Assembly (NCBI GenBank): GCA_029882975.1
Contig: JAOUJW010000006.1
Location: 62,001-126,000, forward strand
From: Gammaproteobacteria bacterium
Lineage (GTDB): Bacteria; Pseudomonadota; Gammaproteobacteria; SZUA-152
Length of the DNA: 64,000 nucleotides
Direction: 5' to 3'
Below the pieces are notes generated by a model. It was given only the letters and a program-made list of their open reading frames with translations. It had not been told where the DNA came from and made no database searches. Shown one piece after another: positions 51,227 to 60,628 of the stretch (its first letter is position 1; each line of letters opens with the position of its first letter). The position numbers and the translations under genes are program-made.

Positions 51227-54200
51227 CGGCGTTGCTATCGCCCAAATCCAGCGGAATCTTTGCCGCTGTCGAGATTTTTCTTAGAATCTCTACTGCCTTT
51301 TCGGTATTAAACAGGCTGATTTGATCGGATAATTGTCTGAGGAGTACTTGCTGCTCGGTTAGGGAGTTGCATAAGCTCAATACCGATTGCGGATCTATAT
51401 AGTCTCCGTTTTGTAGGTCTGCGAGTAACTGTTGCAAGTGTCGAGTCAGCGATGGGGTATCCATGGCCGGTTGTTTCTCGGTTGGCTCCGCTGTGATTTG
51501 AGATTGTTGCCATTGCTGTAAACAGTCCAATAAATTTTGCGCCTCCGCCTCAAATTGAGGCCATAAATGTTTCATTTCCTCAAGGTCTTTGTGTTTGGCA
51601 GCTGCGTCCATATGGGTGGCAACCCAGTGAAGTTTTTGTCCACCAATCGTACCGCTGGAACCTTTTATCGTATGGACTATTGCGCCGGCCTCTTGCAATT
51701 GTTCTGTGCGTATGGTTTGTCCCAACAACTCGAATTGCATCGGCGCATCCTGTAAAAAAACTTTAACCAATAGACCCAGGCTGGCTTCTTTACCACCCAT
51801 GCGATTTAGGATTTCCTTTCGGTTCCAAACCTCTCGTTTGTTGGAGCTTTGGTCGGAGGCAAGGGTTCCTGGTTCGATTGCGTTCGGTGCGGTGGTTGTC
51901 GTTGTAGTGTGAGCGGAGCTGGTTTCGAACGATGGTTGCCACTTGTCCAACATGAGCGCCAATTGCTGTATTTCCACGGGTTTGCTCAAATAATCATTCA
52001 TCCCGGCGGCGATACATTTTTCTTTGTCGCCTTTCATGGCATTGGCTGTCATGGCAATAATCGGAATCTGCTCATAGCGTTTACCTGCTTTTGACAGACG
52101 GATTCGACGGGTGGTTTCATAACCGTCCATTTCAGGCATCTGGCAGTCCATGAAAATCAGAGTATAGGGCGTGTACTCCGGAGAATTTTCCAATGTGGTC
52201 AGTGCTTCCAGGCCATTGGCAGCAATATCGCAATCCAGTCCAAGCTCATGCAACATGCCTTGGGCGACCAATTGATTGACCTGGTTATCTTCAACCAGGA
52301 GAATGCGAATATCTTTCCAGCGTGAATTGTTCATTTGATGTTGGTTCAACTGACGGGTATCCTCCCTGTCATTAAAGAACCATTCCTCACTTGGTTGTTT
52401 CTCTTGATTGAGAAATATAAATAGGTTTTCCAACTCGTCTGCACCCACAGGTTTTTTGATGCACCCATTGAATCCCAGAGATTTTAAGTAGCCCAGCTCC
52501 GGTGCTACAAAAGGAGTCAAAAGTACCAGTTTGCTGAGGATCTGCGGGTCGTGTTTGTGGATTGCTTTTGCGAGTTTAAACGCCCCGGTATTAGTCAACG
52601 CTGAGTCAATCAGGATCAGATCAAAACGGTTACTGTGTAACTGTTGCAGCGCGTTTTCAGGGTTGTCACTGCTGCTGACTCTCGCTTTCCACAGGCCTAT
52701 TTGTTTTTGCAGTAATGTGAGTAGACTGGTGGTGGGTGATACCAGTAACACGGATGTGGTAGGGAAATCAGGTATGGCGGCCACGCTCCGGGCATTGCGC
52801 AGGCGGACGAAAAACTCAAAACAACTACCGCTACCCAATTCGCTGGTTACGCTCACATCTCCGCCCATTAATTGACACAGCTGTTTGACGATGGCCAGCC
52901 CCAGACCGGTGCCGCCGAAAGTTCTTGTGGTGGATGCATCAACCTGAGTGAAAGAGTCAAACAGCAGCGATACTTTTTCCTTGGGGATACCTATTCCGGT
53001 GTCGCGTATTTGGCAGTGTAGACTACACTCGTTGTTTTCATCTACATAGGTTGAGGCGCAGATCACAATTTCGCCGCGGTGGGTGAATTTGATTGCGTTA
53101 CTGACCAGGTTATTCAGAACTTGGCGGATTCGGCTGGGATCTCCTGTTGCTTTTCGGTGCTGGACATCGGTGACATCCAACATGATTTCCAGCTTTTTGT
53201 CTTGAGCTTGTTGTGCCAAGGCTTTTACGGTGTCGTTAACCATGTCAATTAAGTCAAATTCCAGCAATTCTAGATCCAGCTTACCCGCTTCCACTTTGGA
53301 AAAATCCAATATGTCATTTATCAGGGTTAACAATGAATTGGCACTGGAGCCGGCCAAGGCGGCTTGTTGGCGTTGTTCTTTATTCAGCTCACTATTGAGC
53401 AACAAACTCAGCATCCCCAAAATCCCATTCATGGGAGTGCGAATTTCATGGCTCATGCTGGCCAGAAATTCAGATTTCAGTTTTGTGGCGTCCTGAGCGG
53501 CATCGCGGGCATCGGTTAGTTCCTGTTCTGTGCGTACTCTGTCGGTTATGTCGGTTCGTATCGCAATATAACTGCGAGGTTTTCCGTCCCCTTTGAGGAA
53601 CGGAACGATCGTTGTATCCACCCAGTACAAAGCGCCGTTCTTATTCCGGTTACAAATTTCTCCGTGCCAAACGTTACCTTTAGCTATGGTGCGGTACATA
53701 TCACGGAAAAATTCCGTAGAATGGTGGCCGGAGTTAAGTATGCGGTGATTTTTTCCGATCAACTCATCGCGTGAATAGCCGCTAATGGCCGTAAATTTAT
53801 CGTTAACAAAGCTGATAATCCCTTTCACATCGGTGACGGCAACAATGGCATGTTGGTCAATGGCAAAGCGTTGTTCCGCCAGGTCGTGCAGCATCTGTTC
53901 TATAGTATTTACGTTGTCTTCCAGCATGGCTTCATGCCGTTGTCTGGCATCCAACAGTTCGTTGAATCCCTGTGCCAGCAGGCCGATTTCGTCCTTACGC
54001 TTTACACTAATAGAATGGTTAAAGTTTCCTTCGGCAGCTGCTGCAGTGGCCTTAATTACATCCAGTAGCGGTCGGGTTTTGCGGCCGGCAATATATACGG
54101 CTAGCGGAATGACCGATGCAATTAAAAGCAAAAACATGGACATGATGAACTGAATGGACTGGTGGGCCGGTTTCAGGACATGTTCCTGGCTTTCCTCTAC

Positions 54201-55184
54201 AATAAGAAACCATCTGATGTTTCCCAAATGAATAGCTCGGTGTACGCCAATTACCAATTGACCGAAGGGATCAATGTAACTTAGGGCACCTTCAATGGCG
54301 CTTAGATCCTGGTCCATTTTAGCCGCAGGGCTTTCGTCCCAATATATGGTTTTACGAGTGTTGATGATTGTTTCCAACGCCTGGTTGTTTGCTTGGTTGT
54401 CTATGGTGCTGCGCAACAGTAAATCGCTACCAACGAGGTAGTTTCGGATTCCGGAATTGACATTGAGGATATCGTGTATGTCGGTAATAGTTATTTCCAC
54501 TGACAAAATACCTATGAGATAGCCTTTGGAATTAAAAACCGGACTGCTTATATAACTGGTAATGTGGTTGTTATGGGTTTTGATTAAATCCGAGTAAGCT
54601 GTTTTCTTTGTGTTGAGTACAGATTTATAGTGCTTTATCAATTTTGCATCAAATTGATTGTCGGCAAATACATTGATTCCTGCGTCGATGTGCTGTCCGG
54701 TTTCGGCGCTGTACACAACATTACCGTCTAAGTCCAGGATAAGGCCGTTGGAATAGTAGTTGTAGGCTTTGATAAAGCTGTTTAAGTCGGATTGGTGTTG
54801 CCGGATTGTATGTTTCCAGTTTGGAGTGTTCACATAAGATGAGATTTCCTTATTGCGTGACCCACGGTTTAACTGCTCTACAAACTTGACGTTGTGAGTA
54901 TTCGTCGCTTGAAATTCCACATCGTGGAATCGTTGTTCAAACCAATTGCTGATGTGCCGAGACAGGTCTTCAGCACGCAGGGTCATCGATCGGGAGGCGT
55001 CAAGAAATAAGATTTTTTTAGTCTGCTCCAGGCCAATCCAACTGGCTAACAGTACCGGAGTCAGTGCCAGAAACAAAAACCAAAGAGTAAGGTCTCGCGT
55101 CAGCCCCGGTCTAAACAGGGCTTGTACAAAGCTGCCGGGAGTTCTGTTTTTGAGTGTATCAGCGTTTTTTTCAAGTGTATCCAT
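51222..55184 (-). CDS. Hybrid sensor histidine kinase (Cache-HAMP-PAS-HK-REC-REC-Hpt)
   Basis: The 1320-residue membrane kinase has a helix near residues 33-50, a periplasmic Cache-type domain (about 55-330), a second helix (about 335-360), HAMP, and PAS (VDKFTAISGYSRDELIGKNHRILNSGHHS, in parts). It then has HisKA with SHEIRTPMNGILGMLSLLL, ATPase (VLNNLVSNAIKF; IRDTGIGIP; GTGLGLAIVKQL), two receiver domains and a C-terminal Hpt with phospho-His in VHTIKGSSGTIG. The first receiver keeps the Asp (LILIDSAL) and Lys but lacks the acidic pair (reads VSPTT), so it is probably not phosphorylated. The second is canonical (LLVEDNQ; LIFMDCQMPEMDG). The REC-GGDEF gene 46 bases upstream on the same strand is its likely partner. 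Confidence 0.94.
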   Translation of the reverse strand: MDTLEKNADTLKNRTPGSFVQALFRPGLTRDLTLWFLFLALTPVLLASWIGLEQTKKILFLDASRSMTLRAEDLSRHISNWFEQRFHDVEFQATNTHNVKFVEQLNRGSRNKEISSYVNTPNWKHTIRQHQSDLNSFIKAYNYYSNGLILDLDGNVVYSAETGQHIDAGINVFADNQFDAKLIKHYKSVLNTKKTAYSDLIKTHNNHITSYISSPVFNSKGYLIGILSVEITITDIHDILNVNSGIRNYLVGSDLLLRSTIDNQANNQALETIINTRKTIYWDESPAAKMDQDLSAIEGALSYIDPFGQLVIGVHRAIHLGNIRWFLIVEESQEHVLKPAHQSIQFIMSMFLLLIASVIPLAVYIAGRKTRPLLDVIKATAAAAEGNFNHSISVKRKDEIGLLAQGFNELLDARQRHEAMLEDNVNTIEQMLHDLAEQRFAIDQHAIVAVTDVKGIISFVNDKFTAISGYSRDELIGKNHRILNSGHHSTEFFRDMYRTIAKGNVWHGEICNRNKNGALYWVDTTIVPFLKGDGKPRSYIAIRTDITDRVRTEQELTDARDAAQDATKLKSEFLASMSHEIRTPMNGILGMLSLLLNSELNKEQRQQAALAGSSANSLLTLINDILDFSKVEAGKLDLELLEFDLIDMVNDTVKALAQQAQDKKLEIMLDVTDVQHRKATGDPSRIRQVLNNLVSNAIKFTHRGEIVICASTYVDENNECSLHCQIRDTGIGIPKEKVSLLFDSFTQVDASTTRTFGGTGLGLAIVKQLCQLMGGDVSVTSELGSGSCFEFFVRLRNARSVAAIPDFPTTSVLLVSPTTSLLTLLQKQIGLWKARVSSSDNPENALQQLHSNRFDLILIDSALTNTGAFKLAKAIHKHDPQILSKLVLLTPFVAPELGYLKSLGFNGCIKKPVGADELENLFIFLNQEKQPSEEWFFNDREDTRQLNQHQMNNSRWKDIRILLVEDNQVNQLVAQGMLHELGLDCDIAANGLEALTTLENSPEYTPYTLIFMDCQMPEMDGYETTRRIRLSKAGKRYEQIPIIAMTANAMKGDKEKCIAAGMNDYLSKPVEIQQLALMLDKWQPSFETSSAHTTTTTTAPNAIEPGTLASDQSSNKREVWNRKEILNRMGGKEASLGLLVKVFLQDAPMQFELLGQTIRTEQLQEAGAIVHTIKGSSGTIGGQKLHWVATHMDAAAKHKDLEEMKHLWPQFEAEAQNLLDCLQQWQQSQITAEPTEKQPAMDTPSLTRHLQQLLADLQNGDYIDPQSVLSLCNSLTEQQVLLRQLSDQISLFNTEKAVEILRKISTAAKIPLDLGDSNAA

Positions 55185-55230
55185 GCGGTTTTGTCGTCAC
55201 TGTCATCTTCTGAATAACGCTGTGGTTATG

Positions 55231-56106
55231 TTAGGCAGCAATCTTGATGTTATTGCGGCCGCAGTTCTTCGCTTGATACAGGGCTTGGTCTGCGCGGTCT
55301 AGCAGTTGTTCCAACTCACTGTCATCGGCGTGTAGTTCCGTTACACCAAAGCTGGCAGTGATTTTTATATTGCGAGGTTGAAGTTGTTCGATTTGAAATC
55401 GGATTCGTTCCAATAACGACTCTGCCTCCGTGATATTGCAATGGTCCAATAGCAAAACGAATTCTTCACCACCCACTCTTGCTGCGATATCTTCCGTGCG
55501 GCAGGATCTTAATAACACCTGCGCGGTTGCGTGCAGCACTTCGTCGCCAACATTGTGTCCGTAGCTGTCATTAAGGTTTTTAAAATGGTCAATATCAATC
55601 ATTGCAACGCTCATGGGGAGTGAATGCCGTTTGGCATTGGCGATTTTTTTGACGGCATAGTCCAGGAGATAATGGCGGTTGTAGAGACCGGTTAACTGGT
55701 CATGCATTGCCAGGAATTGCAGTTGACTGTATTGTTTTTGCAAGGTGATGTGGGTTTTGACCCGAGCGCGAACTATGGCGGAGTTGATAGGCTTGGCAAT
55801 ATAGTCCACAGCGCCCAGAGCCAATCCTCTTTCTTCATCCTCCGCGTCACTGCGCGCGGTAATGAAAATAATGGGGATATGTCGTGTTTCCTCGTTTGCC
55901 TTCAAGCGCTCACAGACTTCATAGCCATCCATATCCGGCATGATAATGTCCAGCAGTATTAAGTCCGGTAAATTTTTTGCCAGATCCAGCGCCCGAGCAC
56001 CGGAATTGGCGACCTTTACTCGATAGTCTTCTTTGAGAATCTGAGCAAGGACTTGGACATTGCTTGCAGCATCATCTACCACAAGAACGGTAGGTTTGGA
56101 ATCCAT
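55231..56106 (-). CDS. REC-GGDEF response regulator (diguanylate cyclase)
   Basis: The ATG at 56106, with AAAGG upstream, gives 291 residues. REC domain: LVVDDAASNVQVLAQIL, Asp in LILLDIIMPDMDG, Lys in YIAKPI. The GGDEF domain has the active motif GGEEF (ARVGGEEFVLLLD) and the inhibitory site RTED. It should make cyclic di-GMP when phosphorylated, probably by the hybrid kinase encoded next to it. The C-terminal DQALYQAKNCGRNNI is standard. Confidence 0.95.
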   Translation of the reverse strand: MDSKPTVLVVDDAASNVQVLAQILKEDYRVKVANSGARALDLAKNLPDLILLDIIMPDMDGYEVCERLKANEETRHIPIIFITARSDAEDEERGLALGAVDYIAKPINSAIVRARVKTHITLQKQYSQLQFLAMHDQLTGLYNRHYLLDYAVKKIANAKRHSLPMSVAMIDIDHFKNLNDSYGHNVGDEVLHATAQVLLRSCRTEDIAARVGGEEFVLLLDHCNITEAESLLERIRFQIEQLQPRNIKITASFGVTELHADDSELEQLLDRADQALYQAKNCGRNNIKIAA

Positions 56107-56361
56107 AATATAACCTTTATAAATTTTGAATATTCGCAGCACTTGTGGCTTGAGATACTTTAGTCGCCAATCGTAAATATTTGTAACATTGGGGACGGAA
56201 AAACAATAACCACGATTTCAAGTTATATCGGTTGGGAAGAGAATGGTATTTACGTTGAAAAGGGTGGGTTTTAACGTTTTTACAGATTAGTAATACTTAT
56301 CATGTATTATTTTCAGTAGATATACGTAGAATTACTGCAAAGACCTTAATGATAGTGATAG
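56107..56361. other. Intergenic AT-rich region
   Basis: No gene is seen. A small inverted repeat TAATAC/GTATTA lies near 56290-56308. The region should carry the promoter of the REC-GGDEF/hybrid kinase pair, but no convincing -35/-10 pair was found. Confidence 0.35.
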
Positions 56362-56637
56362 TTAGTGTTTGTTCCTGGCGTGATCAATGATGGAGCGAAA
56401 ATAGCAAAACCAAAACCAGAGCAGTCCTGCGGCAAACAGACTGTACAAGCTGACAGTGATCCAAAACAGGAACGGTGTTTCGCCTGCAAGGATGCTTTTT
56501 GTTGGGGTGTCAAAATCGAGCATGGACACTCGCCCATGCCAAAATGCTGTGACTACATTGTTTGCGGTGACCCAAGAGCCTGGAAGCAGTATGCAGAGGC
56601 CGAGGAGATAAAGCAGGCTGATTCTAAATTTCTTCAC
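56362..56637 (-). CDS. Small two-span membrane protein
   Basis: The 91-residue frame starts with GTG at 56637. It has two hydrophobic helices (ISLLYLLGLCILLPGSWVTA and FLFWITVSLYSLFAAGLLWFWFCYF) and ends DHARNKH. The loop between them (VVTAFWHGRVSMLDFDTPTKS) is polar. Overall it resembles small inner-membrane proteins of unknown function. The ribosome site is moderate. It follows the lipoprotein gene at 56722 on the same strand. Confidence 0.5.
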   Translation of the reverse strand: MKKFRISLLYLLGLCILLPGSWVTANNVVTAFWHGRVSMLDFDTPTKSILAGETPFLFWITVSLYSLFAAGLLWFWFCYFRSIIDHARNKH

Positions 56638-56721
56638 AAGTAATCCGGTGTCTCCTTACATTTGCACAGGTGCATAGAAAAAATGTCCATAGTGATGCAC
56701 TGAGTTTGGTCTATATTTTTT

Positions 56722-57288
56722 TTAAATGTCCGGTCGGTACTCAGAGGTGCGTATGATTTTGGATTTTTTGATCTTGCTTACCATTTTTTCCAAGTCTTTA
56801 TTCTCGTACGCCTTGAATGTAATATATTTTCCAATTTCGCCTCTCACCATCTCTATGGGATAGTTATTTTTACTGACGTTTTCTTTGAAACTTTTTACAA
56901 CCTCTTCATTAAAGCTCAGTTCATACACCATCCCTTCCTGGAGTTGTACGGAATGTTCAAATTTCAAACGACTGATGCGGTTATGCAGGCTGTTTCTATT
57001 GGGGCTGCGGCCGCGGTCTCTGGCATACTCTGTGGTATACACATTGTATTGTAGTTTGTGTTCTCCAGGTAACACCTGTACTCCACATAGACCTTCATCA
57101 AAGGTACACAAATCGAATATGCGATTGTCCACATAGCGCAGTGCAACCTTAGAAACCACTATGGTCGCTACTTTTTCCATGGGAGCGGCGGCGGCTTTTT
57201 CCAATCGGAATATGGTTGTGCTGCAGGCACTCAGAATAAACGTACACAGAACGGCGGCAGCCAGCCGCAGTGGGAATGTGCTCATCAA
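56722..57288 (-). CDS. Lipoprotein of unknown function
   Basis: The 188-residue protein begins with a lipoprotein signal (LAAAVLCTFILSAC, lipobox LSAC-S). The mature part includes VSKVALRYVDNRIFDLCTFDEGLCGVQVLPGEHKLQYNVY (in parts), a pattern like the PEGA-type or DUF-type beta domains that mention VxPGxHxL, then a basic C-terminus. The two Cys in LCTFDEGLC may form a disulfide. No firm family is recognised. Confidence 0.65.
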   Translation of the reverse strand: MMSTFPLRLAAAVLCTFILSACSTTIFRLEKAAAAPMEKVATIVVSKVALRYVDNRIFDLCTFDEGLCGVQVLPGEHKLQYNVYTTEYARDRGRSPNRNSLHNRISRLKFEHSVQLQEGMVYELSFNEEVVKSFKENVSKNNYPIEMVRGEIGKYITFKAYENKDLEKMVSKIKKSKIIRTSEYRPDI

Positions 57289-57651
57289 TGTTTTTCCTCT
57301 TAAAATGCAAAAAGAAAAATCACTTACTTAGCTGTTGTTTCTTCCCTTTTGTTACGTTCCCTGTATTTAACCTGCAATCCTTTGTTATCTTCCTTGCCCC
57401 CAAGATAAGTGCTAAAAACCTACCCGCTTCATTCGTTGTCGACTTTCTCGGCCTGGTAACAGACTTGTCTCTATGGAAAATCTTAACTTTAGGATAAGTT
57501 CTACTTTTTCTATTATAGATACTGTCTAAACTTTACTATTTCACGCGGGTGGGATTCAAGTATTTGAGCGGCGGGAAGAAAAATATATTTTTGGATAGCA
57601 ATGGTGGTTATTAGGAAGTGGTTTGTATATAAATATTTAGTATATAACTGC
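57289..57651. other. AT-rich intergenic region without a recognisable gene
   Basis: These 363 bases lie between two minus-strand genes. An AT-rich stretch near 57595-57650 (ATATAAATATTTAGTATATAA) follows the oxygenase gene end. Short open frames exist on the plus strand but lack ribosome sites. No clear terminator or promoter was identified. Confidence 0.4.
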
Positions 57652-58326
57652 TCAAACTTCCGCCCACATGCGTAACAAATTAACATAGGAGCGATCCACT
57701 TGCTCGGTTTCAGGGGTCTGAGGGTGCTCGGCCAGCAACACATTACGCGCCTGATCCAACTCGAACAGCAGTTCTCGCCGAGCTGGGTCGCGCACCATGC
57801 TTTGCAGCCAGACAACCGCAACCAGACGTTGGCCTTTGGTTACTTCTGCAACCCGATGGAGGCTGGTAGAAGGATACAAAACTGCGTGACCTGCCGGGCA
57901 TTTGATTTTCTGTTCGCCAAAGGTGCTGTTGATGACAAGCTCACCACCTTCGTATTCATTCGGATCATTGAGGAAAACAGTAATGGATACGTCGGTACGA
58001 AACTTCACTGCACCACTGCCCATAATAGGGTCATCCACATGATTACCGTATTGCATACCCGGTCCATATTGAGCAAAAACCGGCTGGGCGACTCGAAACG
58101 GCAAGGCCGCACTACGGAACAAGGCATTTTCTGCCAAACTTCCCATCAGCAAGTGGTCCAGGTAGTCGGCTTGTTTAGTGCCCTGGACCATTTCTTCGTT
58201 GTTTTTTACTTTCTCCGCTGCAGAACCGGCGCTAATTTTTCCGTCTACAAAACGGCAATTCAACAAAGTCGCGCGAATATTTTCCAGCTTGGCCGGGTCC
58301 AATACATCGGCTATGGTCAACAACAT
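57652..58326 (-). CDS. PKHD-type Fe(II)/2OG hydroxylase (PiuC/YbiX family)
   Basis: The 224-residue length fits the family. The metal triad is H96 and D98 (YGNHVDDPIM) and H157 (TSLHRVAEV); R167 in GQRLVAVVW binds 2-oxoglutarate. The N-terminus (VLDPAKLENIRATLLNCRFVDGK) and the C-terminus (ARRELLFELDQARNVLL) are typical. In other bacteria these genes are linked to TonB-dependent iron uptake, but no receptor gene is adjacent. GGAGC precedes the ATG. It follows another oxygenase gene by 50 bases. Confidence 0.93.
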   Translation of the reverse strand: MLLTIADVLDPAKLENIRATLLNCRFVDGKISAGSAAEKVKNNEEMVQGTKQADYLDHLLMGSLAENALFRSAALPFRVAQPVFAQYGPGMQYGNHVDDPIMGSGAVKFRTDVSITVFLNDPNEYEGGELVINSTFGEQKIKCPAGHAVLYPSTSLHRVAEVTKGQRLVAVVWLQSMVRDPARRELLFELDQARNVLLAEHPQTPETEQVDRSYVNLLRMWAEV

Positions 58327-58376
58327 AGATTTAGCTCCATCGAAGGGTTTTAATATAAGGCAATATTAACAATGAG

Positions 58377-58973
58377 TTAGGCGAAGTTTACCCAGGTGGT
58401 GGCAATGTACTTGACCCCTTTGTTCACAGTGCAGGCGCGGTGTTCATGTGTCCAAAAGGGCGGGAATAAAACCAGTTTACCCTGTTCCGGAGAAACTTTT
58501 ATATTTTGGCTAAGAAACTCCGTTTCTCCTCCGGGTCCCGGCACATCATTAAGGTACCAGATCGCCACCAGTTGGCGTTGGGCAAATTCATGGCTGCCAC
58601 TATCGATGTGCCAGTGGTAGTACTGTCCTGCCTGGTAACGCTGAATATTGTAGCCAATGTCCTTAAACGGCCCGTTGAAGAAGGGGAACTGCTCCTTGAA
58701 TAAGGACATGGCCAAGGCTAAGGAGCGAAACAAAATGGTGTCCACGTCCTTCCAGTTTTCGTGACCGCTGCAAGCCAGGTCAGTAGTGCTTTTAACTGAT
58801 TGATCTTGTTCAGCTTGTTGACCAATACGTCCTTGATATTGCTGTTCCGTATTGGCTTCAAAACGACGGATGATTTCCTCGCAAATCTCCGGCGTCAGTG
58901 CGTTTTTAATCTCAAATATAAAACTGGAGGGTTTGATTTCTTGAAGTTGGTAGGGGGCGACCTGGGTTTTCAT
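58377..58973 (-). CDS. 2OG-Fe(II) oxygenase (prolyl 4-hydroxylase-like)
   Basis: The 198-residue protein has the double-stranded beta-helix oxygenase fold. The metal ligands H122 and D124 (YYHWHIDSG) are clear, and H176 or H178 (PPFWTHEHRA) supplies the third. K185 or a nearby basic residue would bind 2-oxoglutarate. The motif GGETEFLSQNIKVSPEQGKLVLFPP (split) is typical of P4H-like enzymes. The substrate is unknown. The neighbouring PKHD-type gene on the same strand suggests a shared function or iron control. Confidence 0.88.
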   Translation of the reverse strand: MKTQVAPYQLQEIKPSSFIFEIKNALTPEICEEIIRRFEANTEQQYQGRIGQQAEQDQSVKSTTDLACSGHENWKDVDTILFRSLALAMSLFKEQFPFFNGPFKDIGYNIQRYQAGQYYHWHIDSGSHEFAQRQLVAIWYLNDVPGPGGETEFLSQNIKVSPEQGKLVLFPPFWTHEHRACTVNKGVKYIATTWVNFA

Positions 58974-59254
58974 AGTCTTAACTCGTTGTTTTGAAAATAA
59001 ATTGTCTGTTTTTTAATCGCGTACATTGAAAAATTTTTGTAATTAAGCTTCTGTTCCGAAAGAAAAAATTAATTTATTTGCAATAATAGCGATTAAGCAT
59101 TGAAATATAAGTCCGATACGGTACTATAAGCATTGTCTAATTTTCTGATATTTGAGCCATAAAAACAAAGCTTATAGCAGGCGGCGAAAAGCGAATACGA
59201 ACTTTGAATTGTAAGTGCTTGGTTAGTTATTAAACCTATGGGAGTTTATCGGTT
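58974..59254. other. AT-rich divergent intergenic region
   Basis: This divergent space between the oxygenase pair and the small gene at 59255 is strongly AT-rich. No convincing promoter pair or operator was identified. Control sites for both transcripts must lie here. Confidence 0.35.
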
Positions 59255-59452
59255 ATGAATGAAGTTTACTACGAAACTATAGATAAAATGGAAAAAGCTA
59301 ACGTTTCGCGTGAATATGTTGTTGGTTGGGCTAGTGGTTTTTTAAAAAACCCCAAACGGGAAGAGCAACGTTTGAACGACGCCTACGAAGCAGGATACGC
59401 GGATGGCGAAGAGCAAAATACCAGTAACTTTTCTGAGTGGGCAAATAAATAA
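59255..59452 (+). CDS. Uncharacterised 65-residue protein
   Basis: This single small gene has an ATG at 59255 and a strong terminator 22 bases after its stop, which supports a real transcript. The product is hydrophilic: MNEVYYETIDKMEKANVSREYVVGW, then ASGFLKNPKREEQRLNDAYEAGYADG. The AYxAGYADG motif looks like a conserved small fold. No family is recognised. Confidence 0.7.
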   Translation: MNEVYYETIDKMEKANVSREYVVGWASGFLKNPKREEQRLNDAYEAGYADGEEQNTSNFSEWANK

Positions 59453-59473
59453 GCTCTCTCAAACACTTTATTC

Positions 59474-59503
59474 AAAAACAGGCGGTTTTTACCGCCTGTT
59501 TTT
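59474..59503 (+). terminator. Intrinsic terminator of the small gene
   Basis: AAAAACAGGCGGT (59474-59486) and ACCGCCTGTTTTT (59491-59503) form a perfect 13-bp stem with a TTTT loop; the stem ends in a T run. This is the clearest intrinsic terminator in the window. Confidence 0.92.
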
Positions 59504-59564
59504 TTATGTATACCGGGATCCGTTCCAGCGAGCCCTCTAAAGAACACCCCGGTTTCTACCGTTA

Positions 59565-60623
59565 ATGAGTCAAACCACTTTCGGTTACGCTGAAATGCTC
59601 AACAGTTTTTATAGACATTTTCACCTCCGGGCCGTGTTCAACCTAGGCGTTGCAGTTACCCTGCGTGGGTTATTATTGATTGTGATCCTCATGGTAAGTG
59701 TGCATCCTGTTTTAGCTTACGAGTCCGGTGAATCCGTATCGACACTGCTCAATATCAACACTCCACCGACTATCATCGGTCTCGATGGGGTTCAGATGCT
59801 ACAGCAGCGCTATCCGGGAGCGCGATTTCAAGTGGTCACCCGCGCGCAATACGAAGAGCTGAAACAGCGTCACAGTTTTCCCGAATATGTTGTTTCTCAG
59901 CCATTACAAGTGGCGGTCAATGATCGCGACTATGGAGAGACGGAACCCCGGCTGTCACGAGGCAGTTCGAATTGCTATGAGCCTCGACCGTCCAATGTCC
60001 ATGTTGGCGGCGGCGCTGATATCCACTTTGGACATATCAACGGCGGCAGGGGAGATGGGGCGCTGATCGTCATTGCCATCGTTGGTATTATTTTGGTGGC
60101 TGCATTGGTGGTGTATACCGTTAAATTCCTGGTCCAAGCTATTTCCGGTAGTTTTGATTGCGGTTTGTGGCTGGGTAGTGGTGCCATAGGTGCTTCGGTA
60201 TCGGGAGATGGTTTTTATGGCGGTATGGGTGGTGTTCATTTTAATACAGGTACCTTCAACGAAAAAACCCATCTAGGTTTGAGCGCGGAGTTAGGTGGGT
60301 ATGCCTTTACCAAAGAAACACCAAATACGGATTTACATTTTGGAGGGGCTTACTGGTTGGTAGGGCCGGTCATCCATTTTGGCAGTATTCGTTCCGGTTA
60401 CGGTACGGCATTTTCACTGGAGTTTTTGGGCGGCCATTCCTTTACGGTGGACTTAGGCGCTATGAGCCTACTGCGCTTTAATGTCACCACTTCCCTTGGA
60501 GATGCGCACCTGGGTTTCAGTGGGGGTTTGCTGTATGTGGATATTGCGGATGACAGCGGCGTTTTAGAGAATACCAATGAATACAACAGCTATTTCGGCG
60601 TAGAATTCGGTACCACTTTTTAG
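59565..60623 (+). CDS. Exported membrane protein of unknown function
   Basis: The 352-residue protein may start at 59565 or at the in-frame ATG 59595. A signal-like hydrophobic stretch (LRGLLLIVILMVSVHPVLA) ends near residue 51. A Gly-rich segment (VHVGGGADIHFGHINGGRGDG) is followed by one strong helix (ALIVIAIVGIILVAALVVYTVKFLV, about 165-190). The rest is beta-rich with alternating aromatic residues and ends in F (YFGVEFGTTF), which resembles an outer-membrane barrel. The helix and barrel in one chain are unusual and the topology is uncertain. No family is recognised. Confidence 0.6.
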   Translation: MSQTTFGYAEMLNSFYRHFHLRAVFNLGVAVTLRGLLLIVILMVSVHPVLAYESGESVSTLLNINTPPTIIGLDGVQMLQQRYPGARFQVVTRAQYEELKQRHSFPEYVVSQPLQVAVNDRDYGETEPRLSRGSSNCYEPRPSNVHVGGGADIHFGHINGGRGDGALIVIAIVGIILVAALVVYTVKFLVQAISGSFDCGLWLGSGAIGASVSGDGFYGGMGGVHFNTGTFNEKTHLGLSAELGGYAFTKETPNTDLHFGGAYWLVGPVIHFGSIRSGYGTAFSLEFLGGHSFTVDLGAMSLLRFNVTTSLGDAHLGFSGGLLYVDIADDSGVLENTNEYNSYFGVEFGTTF

Positions 60624-60628
60624 AGGGG

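Noticed and set aside
57700-58353. 217-codon plus-strand open frame opposite the PKHD oxygenase
   Set aside because: The minus-strand frame has the full metal triad and a family-typical length.
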